A DNA stretch of 19,658 bases from contig CAMIME010000044.1 in assembly GCA_946221035.1 (NCBI GenBank), forward strand, positions 1 through 19,658, given 5' to 3'. This DNA comes from an uncultured Campylobacter sp. (GTDB lineage: Bacteria; Actinomycetota; Actinomycetes; Mycobacteriales; Mycobacteriaceae). The notes beneath the pieces are model-generated. The model worked only from the letters and a program-made list of their open reading frames with translations, was not told where the DNA came from and made no database searches. Shown here in pieces: positions 12,972 through 19,588 of the stretch (positions within the stretch are counted from its first letter, which is position 1; each line of letters starts with the position of its first letter). A program made the position numbers and the translations under genes.

Positions 12972-14899
12972 CAGAAGAACACCCTGAGCACCTGGAACGT
13001 GACCACGGCAAGGCCCCACGCCAGCGCCAGCTGGCCGACGAGCCCGAACAGGGTCCACTTCCACCCGATCTCCCGGCGCTGCGCGGCGAGGGTGGCCACG
13101 CACGGGGTGTAGGCCATGAGGAAGATCATGTACGCCCACACCGCGGCGATCATGTGCCCGCCTGAGGTCTGCTCGAAGTCGGCGCGCACGGCGGTGGCCA
13201 GGTCGGAGGTGCCCTGCTCCTCGGGCGTCAGGTCGGACGGGTCCTCCAGCGCGTAGGTTTGCGCCCAAGTGGAGATCACCGCCTCCTTTGCCAGGAAGCC
13301 CGTGACCAGCGGGCCGGTGAGCGACCACGAGCCGAAGCCTGCGGGCTCGAAGACCGGGGCGACCGCGTCGGCGGCGACGCCGTAGACGGAGTCGGCGGGC
13401 GCGAGCTCCTCGTCGCCCCACGAGTGCCCCGCCACGGCCGGGGTGGATTGCAGGAACCACACCACCACGACGGTGGCCACGATGATCCCGCCCGCGGTGT
13501 TGAGAAAGCCCTTCAGTCGCGTCCACATCACGGACAACGAGAGGCGGGCGGTGGGCAGCTGGTACGTGGGCAGGTCGATAACCAGCGGGTCCGAGCCCAT
13601 CGTCCGCCACAGCGTGCCGCGCAGCAGCAGGCCCGCGAGCACCACCAGCGCGATGGAAACGACGTACATCGCGAACACGACCGATCCCGCATGCTCCGGG
13701 AAGAACGTCTGCGCCAGCATCACGTACACCGTCAGGCGCGCGGAACACGAGGTGAACGGCACGAGCAGCGCGGTCAGCCTACGTTGCTCCGGCGTGGCCA
13801 GCACGCGCGTGGCCGAAATCGCCGGGACGTTGCACCCAAACCCCACGATGAGCGGGATGAACGCCTTACCGGGCAGGCCGATGGTGCGCATGAGCCGGTC
13901 CGCCACGACGGCCGCGCGGGCCATGTAGCCGGAATCCTCCAGCACCGCGAGGCACAAAAACATCAGCGCCATCAGCGGCACGAACGTGAGCACCATGCCC
14001 ACGCCCCCGATCAGCCCGTTGACAATGAGCCCGTGCACGAACGGCGCGGTCAGCCCCACCGCGTTCAGCCCGGCCGTGGCCCATTCCGACAACGGGCCAG
14101 TGAAGAACGCGTCCAGCCCGTCCTGCAGGGGCGCCGCGACGGTGGTCGTGATCTGGAAGACCAGGAACATCGCGAACAGGAAGATCAGCGGCCCGAGCAC
14201 CGGGTGCAGCACGAAGCGGTCCACCGTCTCGGTGAAGGTGTCGCGGTGCTCGTCGCGCACGGTCGCCGCAGCTACGGCGCCGTCTATCCACGCAAACCGC
14301 TCGTCGGCGGCCGCGAACTCGTCGCCCTCAGCCGCCTCGCGCACCTGGGCCGCGGGCAGGGGCAATTGCTTCTCGACGATCTCCGCTACCCCGCCCACGT
14401 CCCTCCGACGCGGATCCAGGGTGACCACCGGGACGCCGAGCTCGCGCTCCAGCACGACCGGGTCGACCTCGAGGCCCTGCTTGGCGGCGACATCGCCCTT
14501 GGTCAGCACCACCACCAGGCGGTAGGGGTGCTCGGCGAGCTGCGCCACCAGGTACAGGCCGCGGGCCAGGTTGGAAGTGTCCACGGCGACGAGGATGAGA
14601 TCGGGGTGGTCGCGTGAGTCGTCGATAAGCAACTCGCGCGTGAGTGCCTCGTCGGGGCTGACGGGGTCGAGCGAGTACGCGCCCGGGAAGTCAATGATGT
14701 TGTAGGTGGCGCCGGGCGCGCGCCACACGCCGCGAGAGACCTCGACCGTGGTGCCGGGGTAGTTGCCCATGGTGGCGCTCGCGCCAGTCAGCGCGTTGAA
14801 CAGGGTGGATTTGCCCGCGTTGGGCGCGCCGACGAGCGCGACCGTGGGCGTGCCAACCGGGGCCTGCTGCGCGACGGGGGCGCCGTGGCAGTCGGCCAT
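12971..14899 (-). CDS. feoB: FeoB, ferrous iron transporter with GTPase domain
   Basis: 642 residues; an inner-membrane Fe(II) importer. The N-terminal G domain has G1 GAPNAGKST (24-32), G2 in NYPGTT, G3 DFPGAY and G4 TKGD (133-136). The membrane part contains the family hallmarks FGCNVPAISATRVL and PFTSCSARLTVY, with GFLAKEAV and AYTPCVAT further on. The start MADCHG keeps a Cys-His near the N-terminus, common in FeoB. The length is at the short end of the family. The ATG overlaps the FeoA stop (TAATG) and the TGA overlaps the FeoC start, so the three genes are translationally coupled. Codons 1-125 lie in the 598-bp repeat. A 452-codon plus-strand open frame across it is a shadow. Confidence 0.97.
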   Translation of the reverse strand: MADCHGAPVAQQAPVGTPTVALVGAPNAGKSTLFNALTGASATMGNYPGTTVEVSRGVWRAPGATYNIIDFPGAYSLDPVSPDEALTRELLIDDSRDHPDLILVAVDTSNLARGLYLVAQLAEHPYRLVVVLTKGDVAAKQGLEVDPVVLERELGVPVVTLDPRRRDVGGVAEIVEKQLPLPAAQVREAAEGDEFAAADERFAWIDGAVAAATVRDEHRDTFTETVDRFVLHPVLGPLIFLFAMFLVFQITTTVAAPLQDGLDAFFTGPLSEWATAGLNAVGLTAPFVHGLIVNGLIGGVGMVLTFVPLMALMFLCLAVLEDSGYMARAAVVADRLMRTIGLPGKAFIPLIVGFGCNVPAISATRVLATPEQRRLTALLVPFTSCSARLTVYVMLAQTFFPEHAGSVVFAMYVVSIALVVLAGLLLRGTLWRTMGSDPLVIDLPTYQLPTARLSLSVMWTRLKGFLNTAGGIIVATVVVVWFLQSTPAVAGHSWGDEELAPADSVYGVAADAVAPVFEPAGFGSWSLTGPLVTGFLAKEAVISTWAQTYALEDPSDLTPEEQGTSDLATAVRADFEQTSGGHMIAAVWAYMIFLMAYTPCVATLAAQRREIGWKWTLFGLVGQLALAWGLAVVTFQVLRVFF

Positions 14900-15121
14900 T
14901 ACGCGGCCTGCTCGGCCGGGGTGGCGGCGATGAGGCGGAGCGTCTCGGCGCCGAGGGCGTAGTGGGAGCCGCGGACCTTGATCACGCGCCCGCCGCCAGC
15001 GGTCTTCTGCAACACGGTGACGTTCGCGCCCGCGCGGAGCCCCAGCTCACGCAGCCGACGCGCCGTCGGGCAGCCCACGTTGGTGATGGTGGCGTGGTGG
15101 CCGACTGGGACGTCGATAAGC
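14524..15121 (-). repeat. 598-bp direct repeat, copy 2 (feoA + 5' feoB)
   Basis: Partner of 4991-5588 with no difference seen. Here the block is embedded in intact feoA and feoB, so this copy is the parental context. The last ten bases, GTCGATAAGC (15112-15121), are where the other copy switches to menC. Confidence 0.93.
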
Positions 15122-15138
15122 GTCTGCTCTTCGTACAT
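14899..15138 (-). CDS. feoA: FeoA, SH3-like partner of FeoB
   Basis: 79 residues from ATG 15136-15138 (MYEEQTLIDVPVGHHATI). FeoA is a small cytosolic SH3-fold protein needed for FeoB-dependent Fe(II) uptake; the RRLRELGLRAGANVTVLQ stretch and the final AETLRLI are typical. The frame stays open to 15285, but the preferred start fits a leaderless transcript: a TAGAAT -10 element (15146-15151) lies exactly 7 nt before the ATG and no ribosome site is visible. The stop overlaps the FeoB ATG. It diverges from menB across 70 bp containing the DtxR-like palindrome. Confidence 0.92.
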   Translation of the reverse strand: MYEEQTLIDVPVGHHATITNVGCPTARRLRELGLRAGANVTVLQKTAGGGRVIKVRGSHYALGAETLRLIAATPAEQAA

Positions 15139-15145
15139 GAACAGG

Positions 15146-15151
15146 ATTCTA
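15146..15151 (-). promoter_or_regulatory. feoA -10 element, leaderless type
   Basis: On the minus strand it reads TAGAAT, 7 nt before the feoA ATG, so transcription would begin at or next to the start codon. No convincing -35 hexamer is seen. Leaderless mRNAs are common in corynebacteria. Confidence 0.5.
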
Positions 15152-15179
15152 AAGTATGGCTGCCCTAACTTGGAAGGGC

Positions 15180-15198
15180 TTAGGCAAAGTGTGCCTAA
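15180..15198. promoter_or_regulatory. DtxR-like iron box between feoA and menB
   Basis: TTAGGCAAAGTGTGCCTAA is a 19-bp palindrome with perfect 7-bp arms. The length and the outer TTAGG/CCTAA match the DtxR operator (TTAGGTTAGCCTAACCTAA), though the centre does not; 11 of 19 positions agree. A third half-site, CCTAA at 15164-15168, pairs with the left arm. The box lies 42 bp from the feoA ATG and 10 bp from the menB ATG, overlapping the likely menB -10. Binding is predicted, not shown. Confidence 0.6.
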
Positions 15199-15201
15199 CA
15201 T
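15196..15201 (+). promoter_or_regulatory. Possible menB -10 element overlapping the iron box
   Basis: TAACAT lies exactly 7 nt before the menB ATG, the same geometry as feoA, and no ribosome site is present. It shares its first three bases with the right arm of the palindrome, so a bound repressor would block it. The hexamer is a weak match to TATAAT. Confidence 0.35.
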
Positions 15202-15208
15202 TACTCCC

Positions 15209-16135
15209 ATGACGTACTCCACCGCCCAGCCCTTCGACCCCTCCCAGTGGAAGACCGTCGAGGGCTTCGAGTTCACCGACATCACCTACCACCGCCACGT
15301 GGGTGACACGCGCGCCGACGGCATCGTGCGCATCGCGTTCGACCGCCCGGAGGTGCGCAACGCGTTTCGCCCGCACACCGTGGACGAGCTCTACCGTGCG
15401 CTCGACCACGCGCGCCAGAACCCGACCGTCGGCGTCGTGCTGCTCACCGGCAACGGGCCATCCGAAAAGGACGGCGGCTGGGCGTTCTGTTCCGGGGGCG
15501 ACCAGCGCATCCGCGGCCGCTCCGGCTACCAGTACGCCAGCGATTCGGGTGAGGTCGACGCAGCGCGCGTCAAGGCAGAGGGCGGGCGGCTGCACATTCT
15601 CGAGGTGCAGCGGCTGATCCGCACGATGCCGAAGGTGGTCATCGCCGTGGTGAACGGTTGGGCGGCCGGCGGCGGGCACTCGCTGCACGTGGTGTGCGAC
15701 ATGACCATCGCCTCCCGCGAGGAGGCCCGCTTCAAGCAGACCGACGCCGACGTCGGCTCATTCGACGCCGGCTACGGCTCCGCCTACCTGGCCAAGATGG
15801 TGGGCCAGAAGTTCGCGCGCGAGATCTTCTTCCTCGGCCGGGAGTACTCGGCCGAGGAGATGCAGCGCATGGGCGCGGTGAACATCGTCGCCGACCACGG
15901 GGAGCTGGAGGCCGAAGCGATCCAGGTCGCGCGCGAAATCAACGGCAAATCCCCCACCGCCCAGCGCATGCTGAAGTTCGCGTTCAATTTGCTTGACGAC
16001 GGCCTCATGGGCCAACAGGTCTTCGCTGGCGAAGCCACCCGCCTGGCCTACATGACGGATGAAGCCGTCGAGGGACGCGACTCCTTCTTAGAAAAGCGCC
16101 CGCCGAACTGGGACCAGTTCCCCTTCTACTACTAG
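15209..16135 (+). CDS. menB: MenB, 1,4-dihydroxy-2-naphthoyl-CoA synthase
   Basis: 308 residues of the crotonase superfamily. MenB cyclises o-succinylbenzoyl-CoA to DHNA-CoA in menaquinone synthesis. Visible hallmarks: FCSGGDQRIRG (93-103) for CoA and product binding, WAAGGGHSLH (151-160) for the oxyanion hole, and the catalytic segment DVGSFDAGYGSAYLA with Asp186; the C-terminus EKRPPNWDQFPFYY is characteristic. The length with an N-terminal extension fits actinobacterial MenB. The ATG at 15209 starts 10 bp after the DtxR-like box; longer in-frame starts would run through feoA and are unlikely. The stop lies 3 bp from the convergent gene at 16139 with no hairpin between them. The menE step is not encoded in this window. 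Confidence 0.96.
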   Translation: MTYSTAQPFDPSQWKTVEGFEFTDITYHRHVGDTRADGIVRIAFDRPEVRNAFRPHTVDELYRALDHARQNPTVGVVLLTGNGPSEKDGGWAFCSGGDQRIRGRSGYQYASDSGEVDAARVKAEGGRLHILEVQRLIRTMPKVVIAVVNGWAAGGGHSLHVVCDMTIASREEARFKQTDADVGSFDAGYGSAYLAKMVGQKFAREIFFLGREYSAEEMQRMGAVNIVADHGELEAEAIQVAREINGKSPTAQRMLKFAFNLLDDGLMGQQVFAGEATRLAYMTDEAVEGRDSFLEKRPPNWDQFPFYY

Positions 16136-16138
16136 AAG

Positions 16139-17077
16139 CTAAAAGGGCAGCTGCGGGAGGATGTTCGGGAACGCCTGCGAGAGCGCCGCGAGGGCCATCG
16201 CAATCACACCGATGACCGTGGCGATGATGGCCGGTACGGAAATGTCGCCCAACGCGGAACCCGCGTCGGGGCTACCGCCGGTCTTCGACAGGCTGGGGTC
16301 CTGCGCGATGGTGCTCAAGTCCGTGTCCTTGGCGTACTGGAGCGCGGGCAGCGTGATCGCCGTCGGGAACGCCACGTTGGGGGTGGCGCAATCCACCGTC
16401 TGTTTGAAGGCCGGGTTGTAGGCGCTGACCAACGCGTTCATGGTCTTTCCGTAGTACGTGCCGTCGACCGCAGCGGCGAACCTGTCGCGCTGCGCGCCGC
16501 TGAGCTTGGTCTCGCGCGCCAGCTCCGCGCCGGCGGATCCGGGGGTGTACGTGGGATCAACCGCACCCGGGTTGCCTCTGGTGAGCAGCTCGGTGAACGC
16601 CTCCGCCCCAGAAACCGGCGTGGTGCTGTACTTGCGTTCCGGGATGAGCGAGAACTGCTTCTTGGCCAGGTAGTTACCGGCGTCGGATGCGTCCAAGCCC
16701 AACTCGGTCACGCGGACGCGCTGGGCGGCCCAGGCTGCGTCTTTCGCGGCGATGACTGCCGGGTCGGAAGCCCTCCCCGCGCGCTGGTCGCTCAGGAACA
16801 CCTTGACGTTCTGATTGGACACGTAGGCGTCGCCGAGCTTCTTCAGCCCCGGAACTGCCGCCTCGTACCCCTGCACGAAGACGCCGTCCTGCATGCCAAG
16901 GGTCAGGGTTTTTGCTGAGGCCTCCGCCTTCTGCGCGGTCGCCTTCTCCTGCGGGGTCAGCGCTACCTGGCACACGCCGCCCTGCGGTGTGGGCTTCGTC
17001 AGCGTCGCTGCACCCGCGGGGGCTGCGAGGGAGACGGTGGTGGTCAGGGCGAGTGCGAGAGATGCTGCGCGCTTCAT
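16139..17077 (-). CDS. Secreted or membrane-anchored protein, unknown family
   Basis: 312 residues. A Sec signal peptide is clear (MKRAASLALALTTTVSLAAPAGA, cleavage after AGA about residue 23). The mature part is mostly polar and Ala/Lys-rich with several predicted helices. It has two cysteines, one near the N-terminus (GGVCQVAL) and one late (TVDCATP), that could pair. A hydrophobic helix near the end (PAIIATVIGVIAMALAALSQ) is followed by a short uncharged tail; there is no LPxTG motif. An AAGGAG ribosome site lies 7 nt before the ATG, just after TATATATA, which may be part of the promoter. I do not recognise the family. It is convergent with menB and diverges from the metalloprotease gene across the repeat-rich gap; both products share signal peptide plus C-terminal helix architecture. 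Confidence 0.82.
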   Translation of the reverse strand: MKRAASLALALTTTVSLAAPAGAATLTKPTPQGGVCQVALTPQEKATAQKAEASAKTLTLGMQDGVFVQGYEAAVPGLKKLGDAYVSNQNVKVFLSDQRAGRASDPAVIAAKDAAWAAQRVRVTELGLDASDAGNYLAKKQFSLIPERKYSTTPVSGAEAFTELLTRGNPGAVDPTYTPGSAGAELARETKLSGAQRDRFAAAVDGTYYGKTMNALVSAYNPAFKQTVDCATPNVAFPTAITLPALQYAKDTDLSTIAQDPSLSKTGGSPDAGSALGDISVPAIIATVIGVIAMALAALSQAFPNILPQLPF

Positions 17078-17227
17078 TTTCTACTCCTTATATATAGGTC
17101 TGTTGTGACTATCCAACGACTACATCTGTCGCTGTGCGCGCGATGTTACAGACGCCGCCCGACACGACCGCTTGCGCAAGCGTTCTTTAGCGGGGGTAAT
17201 TTTCGGGGGTAGCGGGGGTTGGAAAGC

Positions 17228-17539
17228 GTTGAACAATCCACTGGCCAGGGAAAACCTTTGAACAATCCGCGCCGGGCCTATCTGGCCGAGGTGGCCCCAT
17301 ACGGGCGCATTGGCCGCATTTGCGCAGGACATCGCAGGAAACCGGGCGACGCGAATGATTTACACGCGATTACGCATACTATGCACGCATAGAGATTGTT
17401 CAACCATCCGTCGCCGCGGCGCGATTGATCGTTGAACAACCCTGCCTCGAGCCACCCGGGGGCGGGTGCAACGTTGAACAATCCGCAGCGTGTGAGGGGT
17501 GAAAGCGTTGAACAATCCGGCCGCAGTGTTGAACAAACT
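17228..17539 (+). repeat. Family of 12-bp repeats, consensus GTTGAACAATCC
   Basis: Exact copies lie at 17228-17239, 17473-17484 and 17507-17518. Variants lie at 17257-17268 (first base T), 17431-17442 (ends ACCC) and 17528-17539 (ends AACT). An inverted core, ATTGTTCAAC, lies at 17395-17404. Copies 17228 and 17507 share the longer GAAAGCGTTGAACAATCC. Start-to-start distances among the plus-strand copies are 29, 174, 42, 34 and 21 bp. They stop about 100 bp before the metalloprotease start. Confidence 0.85.
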
Positions 17540-17561
17540 TGGCCCTTCCCGCGAGAGATTT

Positions 17562-17589
17562 ACCTGCGCATATCCGGTGCATAAAGTGA
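17562..17589 (+). promoter_or_regulatory. Possible promoter of the metalloprotease gene
   Basis: TTACCT followed 16 bp later by TAAAGT (about 17583-17588) is a modest match to a housekeeping promoter. The predicted start would leave an untranslated leader of about 50 nt with an AAAAGGA ribosome site before the ATG at 17645. No mapped start supports it here. Confidence 0.3.
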
Positions 17590-17644
17590 GTGCCAACAAC
17601 AAAACAACCGGGCAACAGCCCACAGACAAAAGGACTTCACCACA

Positions 17645-19330
17645 ATGCGCACCACGATCCGCACCGCCATCGCAGCCGCTCTCACCGCCACCGTCACCCT
17701 CTCCGGCATGGGCGTCGCCAACGCCGCAACCGCCGGCGACGAGCTGATCATCCCCATGATCGAGGACGGCAACGGTCTGGCAGATTCCGACCGCGACGGC
17801 ATCCCCGACGACTGGGAGCGCAACGGCGTGGTGCTGAAGGACGGGACGGTGATTCCCCTGCCGGATTGGGGCGCGGACCCCAACACGCCGGACATCTTCC
17901 TGCAGCTGAACTGGATGGCTTCCGAGTGGGAGCAGCTCGGCTGCTTCGACAACGACGCCGACGCGACCTGCGCACAGGCCAACACCAAGTCCTACCGCCC
18001 CAGCACGAAGTCCCTGGAGGAGCTGGTGGACGTGTTCGCCGACAACGGCTACAACCTGCACGTGGACGCGGGCAAGTACTACACCAACATCCCGAACTAC
18101 GGCGAGGGCTTCGGTGGCCAGACCATCGATTACGCAAAGTACTACTTCAACGGCACGTCCAAGGCCATGAAGCTGCTGCAGAACCAGAAGGACATTCTTG
18201 GTGAGCGCGCGAACATCTTCCGCCTCGGCGTCATCGGCGACCAGATCAACCAGGGTGACTACACCACCGGTGTTGCCACCATCGGCAACGGTTCCTTCTA
18301 CGTGGCCAACCACTCCCGCATGACCACCGATGTGCAGCTGCGCAACACGATCATGCACGAGTTCGGCCACAACCTGGGCCTGCGCCACAACGGCGCCAAG
18401 GACCACGTCGACGGCCTGCCGGGCGAGGCGCACGCTGAGGACTACCGCTCGGTGATGAACTACAAGTACCAGTTCGAGATCTTCAACTACTCCACCGAGG
18501 GCTACACCTACAACCACGGCGGCGTGACCCGCGAGATCCCGGCCGACTGGGACAACCTCACCCTGGACAACGGCCGCATCGGCCGCGACTCCGAGGTCAT
18601 CGGCGCCCCGGCCGCCAAGGCTGAGAACGTGGACCGCTCCGCCATCGCCACCGCCGAGAAGGCAAACCGCACCGCCACCATCACCGCTGCTGAGGCACCG
18701 GCAAAGGTCAAGGCTGGCGAGCAGGTTGCGCTGACCTACACCATCACCAACCCGGGCCTGGACGTGGCCACCTACACCATCGAGGCCACCGCCCCCGGCG
18801 CGTACGCCACCCAGACGGTGACCCTGCCGGGTGCCCTGTCCGGCCGCAACACCACCGAGGTCACCTTCGACGTCACCGCCACCGACGCCGCAACCATGCC
18901 GGTGACCATCACCGTGGACAACGGCGAGGACGTTGTCGCACAGACCACCACCGTGGTCAACGTCGAGGCCACCCCGGTCGCCTACGAGGGCCAGACCAAC
19001 GCCACCAAGAAGGAGCTCGCCCAGGAAGCTCAGGATGAGCAGGTCGCTGAGGTCGCTCAGGTTGCTACCACCCAGATTCTGCGCGACACCGTGGCTGCCG
19101 CCGCCGAGACCGTCAAGGTGGAGACCGTGAAGGCTGAGACCGTCAAGGCTGAGACCGTCAAGGTGGAGACCGTGAAGGCCGCTGACATCGACGTCCAGCC
19201 GGCGAAGGCTGAGGTTGCTGCGGCGAAGACCGCCACCCCGGCTGGCCCGAACATCGCCGCGATCGTCGGCCCGATCATCGCCCTGCTGGCCCTGCTCGGC
19301 CTGGGTGTCGGCGCCGCCATGATGCTCTAA
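17645..19330 (+). CDS. Secreted metzincin-type metalloprotease with C-terminal anchor helix
   Basis: 561 residues. Signal peptide MRTTIRTAIAAALTATVTLS..GVANA, cleavage near residue 27. Residues 44-60 (NGLADSDRDGIPDDWERNG) form a calcium-binding repeat of the thrombospondin-3 type. The zinc site is HEFGHNLGLRH (238-248), the metzincin HExxHxxGxxH pattern, and SVMNY (269-273) supplies the Met-turn. C100 and C109 may pair. Residues about 345-445 look like an Ig-like or CARDB-like beta domain (VKAGEQVALTYTITNPG). An ETVK(A/V) pentapeptide is repeated five times (488-512), followed by a hydrophobic C-terminal helix (IAAIVGPIIALLALLGLGVGAAMML) with no LPxTG. It is probably an envelope-attached protease; targets unknown. 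A 666-codon minus-strand open frame over it is a shadow of GC-biased coding sequence. Confidence 0.9.
   Translation: MRTTIRTAIAAALTATVTLSGMGVANAATAGDELIIPMIEDGNGLADSDRDGIPDDWERNGVVLKDGTVIPLPDWGADPNTPDIFLQLNWMASEWEQLGCFDNDADATCAQANTKSYRPSTKSLEELVDVFADNGYNLHVDAGKYYTNIPNYGEGFGGQTIDYAKYYFNGTSKAMKLLQNQKDILGERANIFRLGVIGDQINQGDYTTGVATIGNGSFYVANHSRMTTDVQLRNTIMHEFGHNLGLRHNGAKDHVDGLPGEAHAEDYRSVMNYKYQFEIFNYSTEGYTYNHGGVTREIPADWDNLTLDNGRIGRDSEVIGAPAAKAENVDRSAIATAEKANRTATITAAEAPAKVKAGEQVALTYTITNPGLDVATYTIEATAPGAYATQTVTLPGALSGRNTTEVTFDVTATDAATMPVTITVDNGEDVVAQTTTVVNVEATPVAYEGQTNATKKELAQEAQDEQVAEVAQVATTQILRDTVAAAAETVKVETVKAETVKAETVKVETVKAADIDVQPAKAEVAAAKTATPAGPNIAAIVGPIIALLALLGLGVGAAMML
19106..19180 (+). repeat. 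Five tandem 15-bp units encoding ETVK(A/V)
   Basis: Five in-frame 15-bp units of the type GAGACCGTSAAGGYK encode ETVKV-ETVKA-ETVKA-ETVKV-ETVKA between the Ig-like domain and the anchor helix of the metalloprotease. Near-identical units would let the number vary by slippage, changing the length of a stalk. Confidence 0.9.
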
Positions 19331-19360
19331 GCCCAGCACACACGGAGACGCCTTCTCCAA

Positions 19361-19525
19361 ATGCAGCTCAACGAGATCAACGCCGAATCGGACCGCCAGT
19401 CACGTGAGGCGACGTGTACCAACGAAGCGCTCACCGGCGGCGCGGCCGCAGGGGCGTCGCCAGGTTTGTCCACTGTGGAGGCCACCACGGAGGAGGCCTT
19501 CCCCCCTCCGGCTCCCCTGAGCTAA
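19361..19525 (+). CDS. Possible 54-residue small protein
   Basis: A short frame from ATG 19361 to TAA 19523-19525 (MQLNEINAESDRQSREATC... to FPPPAPLS). Third codon positions are GC-rich, as in neighbouring genes. There is no ribosome site at normal spacing (a GGAG lies about 15 nt upstream), and no recognised domain, signal peptide or membrane helix. It ends two bases before the large inverted repeat. It could equally be non-coding 3' sequence of the metalloprotease gene, or the remnant of a longer gene. Confidence 0.25.
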   Translation: MQLNEINAESDRQSREATCTNEALTGGAAAGASPGLSTVEATTEEAFPPPAPLS

Positions 19526-19526
19526 A

Positions 19527-19588
19527 TCCAGCGAAACGGTCGTAGCGAATCCCACAATCGGGCGATTCGCTACGACCGTTTCGCTGGA
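19527..19588. repeat. Perfect 25-bp inverted repeat with 12-nt loop
   Basis: Left arm 19527-19551 begins TCCAGCGAAACGGTCGTAGC; right arm 19564-19588 is its exact reverse complement; the loop is CCACAATCGGGC. The stem is long and perfect but lacks a T-run on either side. It could act as a strong bidirectional transcript end for the metalloprotease gene or be a dispersed palindromic element. Confidence 0.85.

Larger units (their letters stand above)
17078..17644. other. 567-bp gene-free region with repeats and palindromes
   Basis: This gap separates two divergent exported-protein genes. It holds six or seven copies of a 12-bp repeat (17228-17539), a perfect 14-bp palindrome CGCTTGCGCAAGCG at 17169-17182 followed by TTCTTT, a run of GGGGGT units at 17191-17219, and a palindrome CTATGCACGCATAG at 17379-17392. 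Open frames across it on either strand lack ribosome sites and carry repeat-encoded residues, so I call no gene here. Promoters for both flanking genes must lie inside it. Confidence 0.8.

Noticed and set aside
13259..14617. 452-codon plus-strand open frame
   Set aside because: Opposite feoB, rich in Arg, His and Gln with no domain. The FeoB frame has all family motifs.
4991..15121. Long direct repeats as a composite transposon
   Set aside because: The repeats are host feo sequence, with no transposase, terminal inverted repeats or target duplications.
17228..17539. 12-bp repeats as a CRISPR array
   Set aside because: Repeats are too short, vary in sequence, and are separated by 9 to over 160 bp. 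No cas genes are present.
17360..19360. 666-codon minus-strand open frame
   Set aside because: It lies opposite the metalloprotease gene, is composed of Gly/Leu/Val/His-rich low-complexity sequence expected from the reverse of GC-biased codons, and has no start signals. The plus strand has signal peptide, HExxHxxGxxH and ribosome site.
19527..19588. Classical rho-independent terminator
   Set aside because: No T-run follows either arm, so I report it as an inverted repeat with termination only as a possibility.
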